Assembly (NCBI GenBank): GCA_013399115.1
Contig: VXAA01000162.1
Coordinates: forward strand, 349,789-413,788
DNA from: Anseranas semipalmata
Taxonomy: Eukaryota; Chordata; Aves; Anseriformes; Anseranatidae
Reading direction: 5' to 3'
Length of the DNA: 64,000 nucleotides
The notes under the pieces are model-generated. The model saw only the letters and a program-made list of their open reading frames with translations, had not been told where the DNA came from and ran no database searches. The position numbers and the translations under genes were made by a program. The stretch's first letter is position 1. Each line of letters starts with the position of its first letter. This document shows positions 47,801 through 60,900 of the stretch, piece after piece.

Positions 47801-50800
47801 CAAAGTGCACAGGCGTGCAGCTGGCCACATCTGGCCACCGAGGCTGCAAACACACCTCTGCTAGCGCCGTGCCACCCAGTCCTCCCAGGGGCCTCCTGTG
47901 GGACGCGTCTGGCCCCGTTTGTTTGACTTTCCTAGCAAGGAAAGCCTCTTCCTACCTTTCCTACCTTTGTTTGTTTTTCCTGACCTCAGCTGCTCGCAGG
48001 CTGGGGCTCACTGCTGGCCGAGGTTCTCAAGGTCAGCGGGCTGGCGACAGCAGCAGGACAGTGCACTGCGCGCTCCTACGCGCATCTGGCACCGGCACGG
48101 GAACATCGGACCCCTGAGCCAAGTGCCTGAGCTCCCGAAGGCACAGCCAGGTGCACAGAGTGTCCCACGAACTGGTGGTTAGCAATCTGCAATTGCAGTT
48201 TTACTGTTCAACGAGATGAGTCATACGCAGTTGAGAGCCACAAGCCTTTAAAAGTCTCTTTTTAAAGCTCCTTAAGCTACATTTGGCAAGTCTGAGTTGT
48301 TAAACAATTTATTATCACTTCTCTGCCAGAAGAGCTTGAGAAACAGCTTAAAGAGCAAATTGTACAAAGTGCCCAAGATTGTCACAGCCGAAGCCTTTCT
48401 TTTCTCTAGTGTCACCCTATCCTTTTTCCCCTTTCTCCAGACATTCAGTTCTTCTTGGTTTAAACAGTCTTGCTAGTTATTTCCATTACAACAGCATCAT
48501 ATCTAATAAGTCATGTCTTTAGCAGCAGTCATAGTGAAAGGGGAATTCATTGCGCCATTTATTAGAACAAGATCTTAAATAGTCACTTTTTATAGTAGAT
48601 AGAATAAATAATATTGTGCCTTCCCGTTCCTGTTGCTAGCCCCATGACTGCCATGGAAAGCAGCAGGGAGGCCACGCCAGTTTCCAGTTTACTTCTCAGG
48701 CCCTTTAGGGCCATTCCCTCCCCAGGGGTTACCACCCTTGCTCCTGCCAAGTGTGTGTGCTGCTGCCACAAAGCCTTAACTGAGCCTCTCTGCAGCTACT
48801 GAGCATGTCACTGGCTCTCTTTTTTTTCCTCCGTCTTTTTGTCCTAACTAATGCAGAAGCCTTTCAGCTAACAGGACAGTCAGACACTGCCTGAACTGCA
48901 CTGCAGCTAAAGAAAAGCGGGCACTCGGTGCCTTTTCCTGCTTCCACAACCCCACCGCGCTATTTCGCAGGCTGCCAAGCAGCGCGCACCCCAGGCTTGT
49001 CACTCAATTGTCGCCAGCGAGGCCAGCGCTGTCCCGGGGCTTGTCACCTGCAGACCCCGCGCTGGGCAGAAACCTTTGGGTTTGTCAGCGCTGGAGGCGG
49101 TAGCAGCAAAGCGAAGGCTGCAGCGCTTTCTCCTGTGAAGGAGAGTTGCATTCGGTAACAGTTATCCCAGCCACGTGCAAAAATTGCCCAGCGGACCCGG
49201 CAGGTACTGGCACAGCTACTGACCTCGCTAAGAAGTGTTCCAGTAAATGCGGGGAAGCTCCACCCATGACAGGGAAACCCAAGCCAGCACAGACATACCA
49301 AAGTAAACAAGTAAATAGATAAAATGCAGGCAAACCTCAAACGCAAGACTCTTGAGAAACCATCCCTTTTACCTAAGAGGGTGCATTTAGCAAAGGGCAA
49401 GTGCTCTTGCATGTATTAGTTAGCTGTAAGCGAAGCGACTGTGAAACGAACCTGCCTCTGCCCACCTGGCACAGAGGAAAAATTCAGGCTATTGGGCAGC
49501 TTTCACAACTGGAAAAGCAGATATCCTTTAGAGCTGAAGAATGCACACACACCACTAATGGACCTCGCTATCTAGCAGCATGATGTTTTGATTTCATATT
49601 AGAATTGCTTGAAAATGGGGCCTTTAATACCTCTATTGTTGTATGTTTCTCCCTCAAAGTATGTTTAAAGGACTTAATCAGACTCATTTCCTTAATTTCA
49701 AGCATATCTGTGAAAATGTATTATCCCAGGCTGATGGCATCAAAGAGTGAATTAGGAATAAAGCCAAGTGAATAAAAACAAAGATATTTCCTTTCAGTTA
49801 CTGTGCAGCCTTCACAGGCTACAGAGCATTAGATTACTGAAATACCACTGACACATTCTTCAAGATCTGCAAATTACTGCCTTGCCTTTCTACCCTTAGC
49901 ATGAAGCAAGAATGCAATCCTTGTTACACTCAGCCCAGCGAGAGCTATTCTGTGATGAGCAGCTTTAGATTTGCAGCACTGGAAAAATGTCTTTGAACTA
50001 GTGCTGTTTGCATTCCCAGTTTCCGAGACATATTTATCACAGCAAAATTCCCCTACTGAACTGAAAAAAAAAAACCACTCTGGATTTGATGACTGTTTTG
50101 AGGAAATATCAGACTGTATGCAGTGCTTGTTTCACCTTCTGTTCTCTGACATCAGCTGCGGGGAAGCAGAAGCTCTTGCAGCTGCCCGGGGTCAAGCTGA
50201 AGGTCCACACACGCCACCCACGCGGCCACCTCTGATGGGAACTGGCTCAGAGAGGACCACAAGACCCAGGCTGGCATGTGCTGAGGAGATGGGGTGAGCC
50301 GAAACCCAGCGTGAGGGGACAGCTCGCCTTCCTGCCCATCAGGGAATCGAGCACAATTTCCCCTTTTACTGCTATGCTAACAGGGACTGTAATGGGGGCA
50401 GAACAGGGGAAATTTGGTATCCACGGCTTATCCAGAGTTTTAACACACGCTTTAAACCAAAAATATCCCTCTTCTGGCAAGTTAAGAGACGTCTCCTGAC
50501 TGCTGCTGTGGCTGGACACAGGATGTGATTTTAACAGTGTGCTCCAAGAGAAATTATTGCCACACTATCCATGAGTGACAGTGCCCGGTTTTATAATCCT
50601 GGCAAAATTACCATATAAATATAACCTGAAACAGCACCCTCACTGTACACACAAGTCACTGTTGTTATGTTAGCATTCCTACACCATATTTTCATCTTCT
50701 ACTACTCCCTAATGAAGCCTCTGCTGGCTGGGACTTCACAGTGCCACAGCTCTCCTTTGTGCATTGTGCAAAGCAGCATTTCAGGCCCCTTCGGAGCCTG

Positions 50801-53800
50801 GGGCTGTCACAGTCCTGCTCCTGGCCCAGGTCTCCTGCTGGGACCAGCAGCCCCAGGGAGAAATGCAGCTGTACAAGTGTCACCTCCAGCCTGGCCACGG
50901 CTGCCCGTGACCTCCACCTCCCACCATGGCAGAGGATTTCTTCCCATTCAAGCCCTCACTGTGCCTTGCAACACTCGCTGCAGAGAGCTGATCTTGCACC
51001 GACAGAAGCAGAGTCCTTATTTTCTTACCATCACTTCTATGTTCTCCTGTGCAGCCCCAAAGCTGGAAGGAGCAGGGATAGGAAGCAGTCTAGAGGAAAG
51101 CAGATTCTTGCCAAAATGCTCCCATCCCATCGGCACTTGGGGAGATTTCTCTGCCTCTTAGGTATGTCGAATTACTGCAGATGCATGGATTTCCTCATTT
51201 CCATTGTAGGTGGAACATTTTCCAGGCCCCACCTCACTTCAACAGCACTGATGGAAGATTTTCTTTTACTAGGTCTGAGGCCACAAAGGCCTATGGGGTC
51301 CATCTGCACTAGCGTGCTAGTTCGGATCAGGAGCAGGGCTGTGGAGGCACAGCAGGGCTTGGGCTCCTGCCCAAGGAGGGCGTGCTGCAGTTCGGTGAGC
51401 ATGGGACAAAGCCACATCTCCAGCACCAAGCGTCTCTCTCCAGCCACACCAGCCAGACTGGTCTCTTTGCGCCTGCATTACCCAAAAGTTTCTGAAATGA
51501 ATCTGAAGGCAAAGGCAGGAGGAAGATTTGGGGCACGTAACTATGCACCAAGCTGGCAGCCTTTCGGCTGCAGGGCGAGGTATTCTCGGCTGTGGGACAC
51601 TCGTGGTGTTTCCACAGTCTTGCCAGACAGTAAATACATGGTGTGTAAGTAAGGATGAAAGCAAGCCTCTGGCAAGAAAGCAATGTTCTCTCACTGACAG
51701 TAATTAAGCTGAAATTACAAAAGGACACAAACTGATCCCACTAGCTGATGGTTTTTGTGGCTTTATCCAGACTAAATTCTCCATCCAACCTTAAATTAAG
51801 CTCTATTGAAGACAGGGCAGGGAGAGGGTTGCAAAGCTAGGTGCAGCAAGGAGGCGATGGGATGGCAACGGCTGCTCTGCCCGTGCCCATCTGCCCTCCC
51901 GGGGCCCTCTCCTCCCTTGGCCTTCTTGGCCTTGAAGTGACTTGTGCAACCTTGTTCTCACAGGAAACCGCTTTGCAGCTGGCAGCCCTTGCCGTTACAA
52001 CAAAGCACGAGGCTGGGAAGCCTCCTCCACCCCATGCTGCCAGGAGGAAAGCTGTTCCCGCTCCCAGTGTGGCAAGCAACGACTGTGCAGGGAGCCAGAG
52101 TCCGTGTGCGAAGGCACCGCCGTCTCCTCTCCCCGGGAAAGGAGGCTGCAGGCCACACTGTTCATTTGACAGTCATCCTCAACAGTAACTTCATCGCCTC
52201 TGTTATTTCTACTACACGGGCAAAGTCCCCAGGTTTATTCCAGCCTGAGAAGCCACGGCTACACGCAGGGCTGGCGATGTCCCAGTTGGGTCCCCAGGGC
52301 TGTGCGAGAGGTACAAAGGAGCCGTTCGTTCTGTAGACTAACGAGGCACAGATATCTCCGCGATGGCCCACCGGGGACTCGCTGACCCAGTGGGCAGGCA
52401 CTGCTGCCGCGATGCCCCCGCCAGCTCCTCTCGCCCCACAGACCAGCAGTTGCCTGCTGTCGGTCTTGGCGAGGTGTGCGTGCGTGTTGGGCTGTTGCTT
52501 GTGAAAGGCTGGGAGAACCCCAGGGCTAGCTGTTAAAGCAGGGCCACAGAGCTCAGGGCTGGGTTCTGCCTCCAGCTCTCCTCGCATGCCTCAGCTTTGC
52601 CTGTCTGTAACACAGAGACAGCAAGTCCTGCCTCGATCAGGGGCTTGGAGCACCTCCTGGTCATCCTGGGAGGCAACCCCTTTCCTTCCCGAGCTCCCAA
52701 GCGAGGCAGGGGAGCATCCCCCATGTGGGAGCCCCCTCTCCCCCAGTGGGGCAGGCTGGGTTTGCTGGGGGGCAGCAGCACGCCCAGAGCACCCTGCCCA
52801 GTGGCTGCTGAAGCAGAGCTGCACTGGCGGGGAGCCTGCGGCTGCAGTCAGCCCCACGCACTGACGTGTGCGAACCAGCCTTGCAGAAAACAGATCACGC
52901 TTGAGGCTCACTTTGCTTTTCTGAAGTTGTACAATAAAAGTTACCTGCCCACTCCTCGCCCCCTGCTCTCCGAGCTGCACTGCTCAGGCTCACGTCATCT
53001 CTCCAGGCTTTCCTCAGTAACAGCCAGGTCCGGGGACACGGCTGTGAAGAAGCCAGCAAAGGCAGCCGCTTGCTGACGGGAGTTAGGGGCTTCCATCCCC
53101 ACCCCGTGACAGCGCTCAGCAGCGCTGCAGCCCGACGTAAGTGCTCCAGACTCTCTCTGTCCCCAGGCCCATGCCAGAAGAGGACTTCCCAAGTGCTCTC
53201 CCTCCCAAGGCAGCAGCTCCAAAGCCTCCACTTCCAAGCAGCTGCTCATCACACCAAACAAGAAGCTGCTGGATCCTTTCCACCATCCTTTGCCCTCCGG
53301 GGTCCTTTCTCTCACATCTGTAAGGTATTAGCATAAGAAATGACTAATTACTTTTGCAGCTCCACCCTAATGAGGCAAGCTCACCTGCCCCCTCAGGACA
53401 GGTCGTGCCCTGACACCCACCTGGCCGCTTGATTGCTCCAGACACCTCTGGGGGCTCGGCAGACAGCACAGGCTCCGGGGCAGGAGGAGACAAGCGGCTG
53501 TGCATATCGATGGGGTGAAACAGCTGCTCCCTGTGGCTTCCAACCCCATGCGCTGGGCGAGCGAGTGGAAGCATGCTCGTGGGGGCTGGGAAACTCAAAG
53601 GGAGGAATGTGCAAGCGCGGTGCTTGCATGACAGCGCTTCCCACTGCTCACACATGTGTGCAAAGGTGTGCACCCACTGACGTCCTCCTCCTCCTCCTCC
53701 CGAGAGGTGGCATGCCACACGCTGATGGAGACCTCACCCAAAGGGCCGTGTCTGTGGCGAGGATGCTGTCGGCACCCTGGTGCCAGCCCTGGCCATGGCC

Positions 53801-53975
53801 ATGCCAGCGTCCTCGTCTGTGCCTCACTTGCCCAGAGCATCCCCTGCGCACCTCCCAGAGCGGGAGCAGACAGATGCAGCCACAGCCCCTCAGGAAAAGC
53901 CTTCTTCAAAGCCGTGCCTGCTCAGAGCATTCCCACCCTCACCATTGTTTTGGGAATAGCTGGAAAATGTCAGCA

Positions 53976-54002
53976 GGGCGCTGGGTGCGGGTGGGGGGTG
54001 GG
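53976..54002 (+). other. Potential G-quadruplex motif
   Basis: Five runs of three or more G (53976-53978, 53983-53985, 53989-53991, 53993-53998, 54000-54002) are separated by loops of 4, 3, 1 and 1 nt, satisfying the usual G3+ with 1-7-nt loops rule. Confidence 0.7.
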
Positions 54003-54017
54003 CAGGAAAAAGGAAAA

Positions 54018-54190
54018 ACGGATGATTAGATTTTTTTAAATCAGCCAATAAATTATATTAACTTTTCCATTGACCTTTTGTCGGGTCACATTATCAGACT
54101 GGTGAATATGGTTCATGAAGCTAGTATTATGCTCAGATTTCAAGCTGTGCAGAAAGTGCATCCCAAGCAATACACCAAAATGGAAACGTC
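54018..54190. promoter_or_regulatory. AT-rich island with everted hexamer (ER6) and GATA motif
   Basis: In a GC-rich setting this AT-rich block carries TGACCT-N6-GGGTCA at 54071-54088 (everted nuclear-receptor half-sites with 6-nt spacer), a CCAAT at about 54047 and TTATCA at 54091-54096. The arrangement is compatible with an enhancer but is inference only. Confidence 0.3.
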
Positions 54191-54934
54191 AGCTCTGCCA
54201 GAGGGATGTGCCACTGGGTGCTGCACGTTGCCCTCCGGGGGGAGGCAAGGTTCAGCACCCACAGATATCCCTCTCCAATTACTTGCAGCACCCTCTCTGT
54301 TGTCATTCAAAAGGTCCAGTTCCCAGGGAGGCTGGGGATTTCGTAAGGTCTGATTTTGCCAATGGTGCCGTTTACTGCCTTTTCCTTGAGACTGCCTGTG
54401 AAGGGACCTGCTTGTGGTGTGGGGCTGGGCCAGTGCTGGGGCAAGGGCATGGCTGCAGGCACCTACACGGGGTGGGCAGGACCCCATCCCCATGCAGCAC
54501 CGCATCCCCCTGCAGCATCGCACCTGCTGCACGACCACAAAGCTGCTCACGCCGGCTCCTCCTGAGGTTGTGATGCCTTTCAGGAGCACCAGCAGGGAAC
54601 CTGGGGACATCAGTGTCCCCGCACAGGCACAGCCCAGTGCTGTGCTCAGTGAGGACGGGGTGACCGAGCCTTGGCAGTTGGGGAAGTGAAGCAGGGCAGG
54701 AGCGAAGCGTTCCCAAAGCTGCAGGGGCAGAGCTTGCCAAAGGCCAACGCTGCTCACTCGCAGCAGCATGGCTAGCAGCGTGACCCTGCCACTCCCATGC
54801 CAGGGCCATCCTGGCCCCATGGGGAGCCCCTCTCACCCTCTGCTAGCCCAACAAGGCCAAAATTAGCCTCCCCTCTGCGTGCACCGGGTAGAAGAGCCAC
54901 AATTGTATCTCAGGAAGGCATTATTGTACTCCAC

Positions 54935-55355
54935 AAGCCCTATCTTATCAGGGAGAGGAAAATGGGACTTTGACAAATTGCCTCTGCTGCAGCTGGGGTA
55001 AGCACATGATTTTCAGGAATCGCCCACCCCAGCCCAGCACCGCCACGGCCACTATTGTTCCTGGCCCCGGCGCTGCGCGGGGCCGGGCCGCACGACCCTC
55101 CCGCTGGGGAAGGAGCACATGGGGCCCCGTACATTGTGTTTGCAGCCTGGCACTGTGGCGGGGAGGCGGCTGATGTTGGATTGATCCCTTTATCGCCAGC
55201 CTTGAGCGCTGATAAGGTGACATCACCCGCCGGAGCGGGGACTTGAACCCTTTTGCAAGAGGAGATTGTTATCAGCGGGCTCTGGCAGGGCTGCGCTGGT
55301 GCTCTGGCCGGCAGCTGGGAGCACAGCCACCCCGTGAGCCTTTGACACGATAGGG
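54935..55355. promoter_or_regulatory. Cluster of GATA-type motifs
   Basis: TATC/GATA cores occur at 54941, 54946, 55191, 55211, 55270 and 55349. Three fit WGATAR (TTATCA at 54945-54950, TGATAA around 55211, and TTATCA around 55270). They sit in otherwise GC-rich sequence where AT-containing cores are rare, with a CAATTG E-box at about 54899. It is a candidate GATA-factor enhancer. Confidence 0.3.
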
Positions 55356-55732
55356 TTTGTTTTGCCTTGCACAATGGCTGCTCAGATCCTGCCCAACAAT
55401 GCTGCAGACCAGCACGGGGCAGCCTCGCAGCCCCAGAGCACACCAAGGCACTTGGCTTCTCCTCCGCAGTGGCCCAGGGGACCCAGCGGCCGTCCTGCCC
55501 CTGGCCAGTCCTGGGATGCTCAGCCTGGCCCCAGGGAGGGCTCAGGCCCCAAAGCACCCCCTGGGCCAAGACGGGCGCTGTTCCCAGCCCCAGGCATCCC
55601 GAGAGCAGCCTGTGGGCCCAGGGCAGACCATCCCTGCAGGGAATAGGGGCCGCTCCTGGTGTGTCTCCACCACCAGCACTGCTGCTGCGAGGGATAACCA
55701 GGAGGGACGGAAGAGCCTCTCAGGCAGGTCCA

Positions 55733-55894
55733 GATATGGGCAGAAGACCTGAAAGGCAGCTGTGATGGCTGTGCTTGATGCACGCCACCCGGACAGCCAG
55801 CAAAAGCCCACAGGATATGGGCAGAAGACCTGAAAGGCAGCTGTGATGGCTGTGCTTGATGCACGCCACCCGGACAGCCAGCAAAAGCCCACAG
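55733..55894 (+). repeat. Perfect 81-bp tandem duplication
   Basis: Copy 1 (55733-55813) and copy 2 (55814-55894) are identical over 81 bp, starting GATATGGGCAGAAGACC and ending AAAAGCCCACAG. Because 81 is a multiple of three, the overlapping ORFs on both strands stay open, which makes them look more gene-like than they are. Absence of differences implies a recent event or an assembly artefact. Confidence 0.97.
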
Positions 55895-57799
55895 CGATGT
55901 CCCATGAGGGATGTCCATGTGCCCCGGAGAGCGAACAGCACAGCAGCCAAGCCGGGTGCACGCAAACAAGGGCGTCGTTCAACCACTCGTGCAATGCGTG
56001 GCTGCTGCAGGTCCAGCCTGGCAGCAGGGCTGGGGGTGGGCTGGAGCCAGCACAGCCCCCGCAGGCAGGGAGAGCTCCTCTCCCCTGCTGGGTGACTGGA
56101 GCTGCTGGCAGGCTCACCTCCATCAGAGGTGCTGGTGCTGCCGGAACCCCTCAAATACCCCAGCAGAAGCAGGTCTGGAGGGAGAAGAAGCCACTGAGGG
56201 CTACAGGGAACATGCAGAAAGCATCACAGGTGACAGCAATGCCTGCCCGCTGTTGTGTGCTTTGTGCCCTTTTCTGCTCTGCTGCTGGGTCCTGGGTCCC
56301 AAGGAAGGACAAAGGGACAGAATGCCAGGCACTGCAAACATCACGACCACCCAGCCATCATCTCCCCATAAACCTCCCTGTACTGACAGCTCAGCCCTCT
56401 GCTTTCCAGAGCTGGGCCTTTGGTACAAAACCAAAGGGGAAAAAATAATAATCCATGTGGACTGAATACAAGGCAGCCTACCACGCCTCTCCTTCCCCAT
56501 CACACCTGCAGTGCCCTCCTCTGGGAAGCAACCTCTCCAGCAGCCCCACTGCCACCTCCCGCACCCTCAGGCAGTGCTTCCAACAAGGACCCTGGTACCC
56601 TCAGCCCCATGGGGCAGGGAGCCAGGCCAACACGTGCCAGCATCTCACTGGTCTCCCCAAACCCCTCCTTGTGGCTTTTCTTCATCCCTTTGCCTACCAA
56701 AAACCTGGTGATTGCCACACTCCCGCAGTGTTGCGCTCACCACCCATCGCGCTGGCCCGTTGTGCTCCCCATGGTGCCCCCACCTCCATTCCAAGCTCTC
56801 TGGGCAGGGACTTTCCTGCCTGGCCCCCAGCTTGGCGAGAAGCAGGTCACGACACAGGCTATGCGTGAAGAACCACTTCTTGTCTGAGCACTGGCATGTC
56901 CCGCAGGGCAGCGCTGCCTGCAGACATGGCCCCTGGTCCCTGAGACCATCCACGAGAGGGGACCCGGCCCTGCACAGCCAGGCACAGCAGCCATCCGAAG
57001 GTTCATTTATAACAATGGGACACAAAAGCAGCCACTGGGGCAGATCAGGGGTCCACCTCGTCTGGGCAAGCCTGGGGCAGGCAGCGGCTGGAGCAGGACC
57101 TGTGGGGACAAAGCAGAGCCGGCAGCACCATGACCTCCTGCCACCCACCCTCCCACTCCTGACAGCAGCAGCCTGAGGACTTCCCGAGCAGAGGTGGCAG
57201 CCCTGGCCTGTCTCCTCAAGCTCTCCTCATCACTCATCTGAGTTTCGCTGCCCAAAATATCCCACAATGATTTCCGCAGCTAATTTGGGCTGTCTCCGAA
57301 TGTGCCTCTGGCCAGTTTCATGTCAGACGTCCCCGTCCCTGCACTCCAAGGCACAGCAATGGCGCCTGTCCTCGCCTTTCCCCTGCTGCCCCGATGGTAC
57401 CAACCCATCACATCCCTCCTCGAGATGGGACACTCACTCTGAGGCTCACCCCGTCCAGTCGCTCCTTGCTGGACTCTACCCCTTGTGGCCCACGCACCTC
57501 TGGGCGCTCTGGGACACGCAGCGGCACAGCCCAGACTGGCAGCACAGCCCTGCTCCCCGCTTGGTGTGCACTGCTGCCCCTCACAGCCCCCCCACACCGT
57601 CCCACCCTGCAGTGGCAGCGCACAAGTTGAGGACACGGCCGGGCCCACGTGGCGGAGCAGGAGCGGGGCAGGCCAAGTCACCTCCTGCTCCAAGACTGAC
57701 CGCCGGGCACCACTGCCCGCTCCGGAGGTCCCGGCCTGCTCAGACAGCCTCCCGCCACTCCAGGGAACAGCTGAGGTGCCCACCCGCAGCCTGCCGCAC

Positions 57800-57990
57800 A
57801 GACTTGTTTCGCCTCGTGTTATCTTATCGCCATAGGAAAGGCAATACAGCAGAAGAATTTCCTTTCCTTTATGTTTCCAGCCTTTCCATTGTCTAGCATC
57901 TGGATTTCTGAGCCTCGCCATTCAGCAGTTTGGTGTGGGCCTTTGGAAACGTGAATGCAAAGGCTTCTTATCAGCACGAGCTCTGCAAAG
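57800..57990. promoter_or_regulatory. AT-richer island with GATA motifs
   Basis: This 190-bp island of balanced composition within GC-rich DNA has TATC cores at 57820, 57825 and 57969 (TTATCT- and TTATCA-type) and TTCC-containing ETS-like sites around 57858. It is compatible with a conserved noncoding element. Function is unproven. Confidence 0.25.
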
Positions 57991-60900
57991 TCTCCTTCTG
58001 CCACTGCAGGCAAACCGGGCAGGGTCTGGCCACCCTGGGGCCCCATCCTCACCCTGTTAGCAAGCAGTGCGTTTCCCGTTGCCCAGGGCAGGTCCCAGCT
58101 GCACCTTTCACCTGGGGGGCAGCGATGCAACGCGACACAGAGGAGCAGAACAGAAGCCAGGCAGGTCCCCAGGTCCCCGTCCCAGATCCTCCTGCAGCTC
58201 TGACACAGACAGCTCAGGCCAAGCACCCAGCGCACCCACTGCCTCCCCACCCGACCCGGGGCAGCAGGGCATGGCCTGTGCGTTTCAAAGATGCAGACAA
58301 GGCTGGAGACAAAGCAGCGCTTCATGTGTCAAAAATACGTCAGCATGGGCTGCGGGGTCCCGGGGATCCCACGTGCTGCAGCTGCAGCCTCACCAGCACA
58401 CACGTGGCCCAAAGTGCTTGCACGTGCCCAGTGCTGTGAACACAAAATGGCTGCTCCCTCCTGATCTTTGCAGTGGCTCCCACATTTCTGCAGCTTCCTC
58501 TGGTCTGCACCACACAGGCGTTGAGGCACAAAATAATCCCAGGGAGAGAAATTCGCCATCTCGGACGGGCTGCGGGCTGGCCAAAGGTGCCCAAGCACAG
58601 CCCCAAGCTGCTGCTGAGTGGGAGAGGCTGCAGAGCAAGGCTGGGCCATCTCCAGGGCACGGTCACATCTTCAAAGTCCTGCCGGGAAGGGAAGGAGCCA
58701 GCTGGTTCCGCACTCACATGTAAGGGAGGACACAGGCAGACACTGCGGGACCCGAGCCACCTCCTCCCAGAAAGGGGAACCAGCTGCATTTGAAACTAGA
58801 ACTTACTCATTTCTCCTTGGCAACGCAAGCAAAGCTCAAAGCAGAACAGCTTTAGGTTTCTATTCTTCTTGTGCACTCCCTCCCCACCAAGCAACGTGAC
58901 AAAAGGGCTAAGAAGCCCAGAAAGTGCTGGCTGAGTGAAACTTGGACTGTTTCAACAGAGGGAGAATCTGTTTTCCCTGGGTCCTGCGCAGCAGCATTTC
59001 CTGAGTATTTTCCTGCACAGCCAGTTCTAACAGCCACCAAGAGGGGACAGCCTTGCCCTCTGTCCCCACAGGTCACCTTTGGGGTGGCCCATCATAGACC
59101 CTCCACCCCCACTAGACCCTGGCAGCTCTCACGCTCCTGTGCTGGGGACACAGACTGCTGTCCCCCGAGCCCAGGCGAGCACGTGCACAACACAGCCCAG
59201 AGCCTGGGGGCCTGGTGCTGCTGCCACCCCTGTGGGCTGGCTCCTGTCGCCTGAGGGTGCCAAGACAGCTGGCTGGCACACAGCTAAAGGCTGCTCGGCA
59301 GGGGCTTCCAGCTTCCCTCTTCTCTTTGCAGGTAGCAGAAGCCTCGCTGGACCGTGGTAACTTCCCCCTGGGGACATGAGAGTGTTTCTGTTTCTTTGTC
59401 CCAACTGTTATGACTCCAAAGTGACAAAGGGCAGTGGGGGACATTGCCAGCTCCAATCCAGCAGTGCAAAGCCAGGTTTGCTCCCCTCAGCAAGTAGAGC
59501 CCTTCCACACCAACACCACCCAAGGGACAGACCCTTTCCCACAGCCACAGGAACGTTGTGGCAGAGTTCCTCTGACTCAGCAGCAGTTTCATTTTCTCTC
59601 ACCCTCTCTGTGACTCCTCTTCACGTCCCTAGATGTCTTGGGCACCTCGGGCATTTAGCCCTATGACATTATACCCTGACACATCCTGGAGAGCTGCTCC
59701 TTGCCTCTCTGCCAGCAACCAGCAGTTCTCCTGACCTGCTCTGAGTTTAAGGCTCCCAAATAGGGAAAAAAAAAAAATTAAAAGTAAAAATAATAAAGAA
59801 AACAGCTGTACTCAAGCCACCACGCAGCAGGGTGACAGCACAAAGATGCTCCTCGGAGAGACGTGTAGGAAACCCCCGGACCTGCACCTCTGCTGGCAGC
59901 TTTGCGGGAACCCCTGCCTGGCAAAGGAGCAAGCACGCTGTGCTGGACTGTCCCCGGGGCTGCTCTCCCTCGGGCTGGGCAACGTCGTCCCCTAACGGCA
60001 GGAAAGGGGGATTTCAGCCTCCCCCAGAGAAATAGTAAGTATTTTTGGAGCAGGCAGTGCCAGCGACCATACAACGCTCTCAACCTGGGGCCAGCCCACC
60101 TGTGTGTGCAGCCTTTGAATGAGGAGAGTCATTCCCCACCCGACAGAGCTGCCAGCACCGACACACAGAGGTGCTGCATCCTTCCCTGGGGCAAGCCCAA
60201 GGCAGGACTGCAAAGCTGTGAGACGCATGGCAGCCCCTCGCTGGGGGACCTCCTGGGGCAAAAGCCGTCATCTCACAGATCCCAGTGCTGAGCCCTCGGG
60301 AAGCGATTGCAAAAACCCTGGCCTCCAGCCTGATCAGCCACACGGTGTGGCACACAGGATGGCAGCACCACAGGGCGGCTGGAGGATAACTTTTTATGCA
60401 GTGCTGTAAAGCTGGAAGCATGGCTCACACATCCCCTGCCGTGTACCGCAACAAGAGCTTCACACCCAAAACCAGGCCAGTCGGGGAGCTGCAGCGGGCA
60501 GGCAGCAATCCGGCACAGGGCAGCCAGCAGCCAGAGCCCCAGGACATGCAGCCCTGCTCCCTGGTCAGGCAAGCCACCGGCCAGCCCATGCGAGCTGCCA
60601 CCACCAGCGTCCTCTGCATGGATGGCTCCCAGTGTCCCTGCACAGGGAGTGCCACCGCGGGCTGCCAGCACCACATCCCCAGGGACCCAAATTCCATTTT
60701 TGCCCTCATACAGGAGCAACTGCAGTGTTTGCATTCCTCCTGTGCTTTCTGCCTCTGCCCCAAGCTTCGAACCATACCCCCAAATCAGCTGTCCGGGTAT
60801 CAGTGCCACAGGCAAAAACATTAGCCAGGAAAATGAGTTGTTTGTACTGCAAAGCAAAGCCCCTAGGAGGAGAGGCAGACCTCTGGATGCTGAAGGTGCT

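Noticed and set aside
50741..51652. 303-codon plus-strand ORF
   Set aside because: It lies in GC-rich DNA with overlapping long ORFs in other frames. It has no recognisable domain, a low-complexity Ser/Pro/Arg-rich composition, and no splice or promoter context.
54140..54820. 226-codon minus-strand ORF, and overlapping ORFs on both strands
   Set aside because: Several frames are open simultaneously, as expected from low stop-codon frequency. The sequence covers the AT-rich regulatory-looking island and shows no family motif.
55520..56123. Minus-strand ORFs with a repeated 27-residue segment
   Set aside because: The internal repeat is simply the 81-bp DNA duplication. It is present in two different frames, so not evidence of a repeat protein.
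57267..57921. Overlapping 209-codon (+) and 213-codon (-) ORFs
   Set aside because: They are mirror ORFs on opposite strands with no domain, a typical GC-rich artefact.
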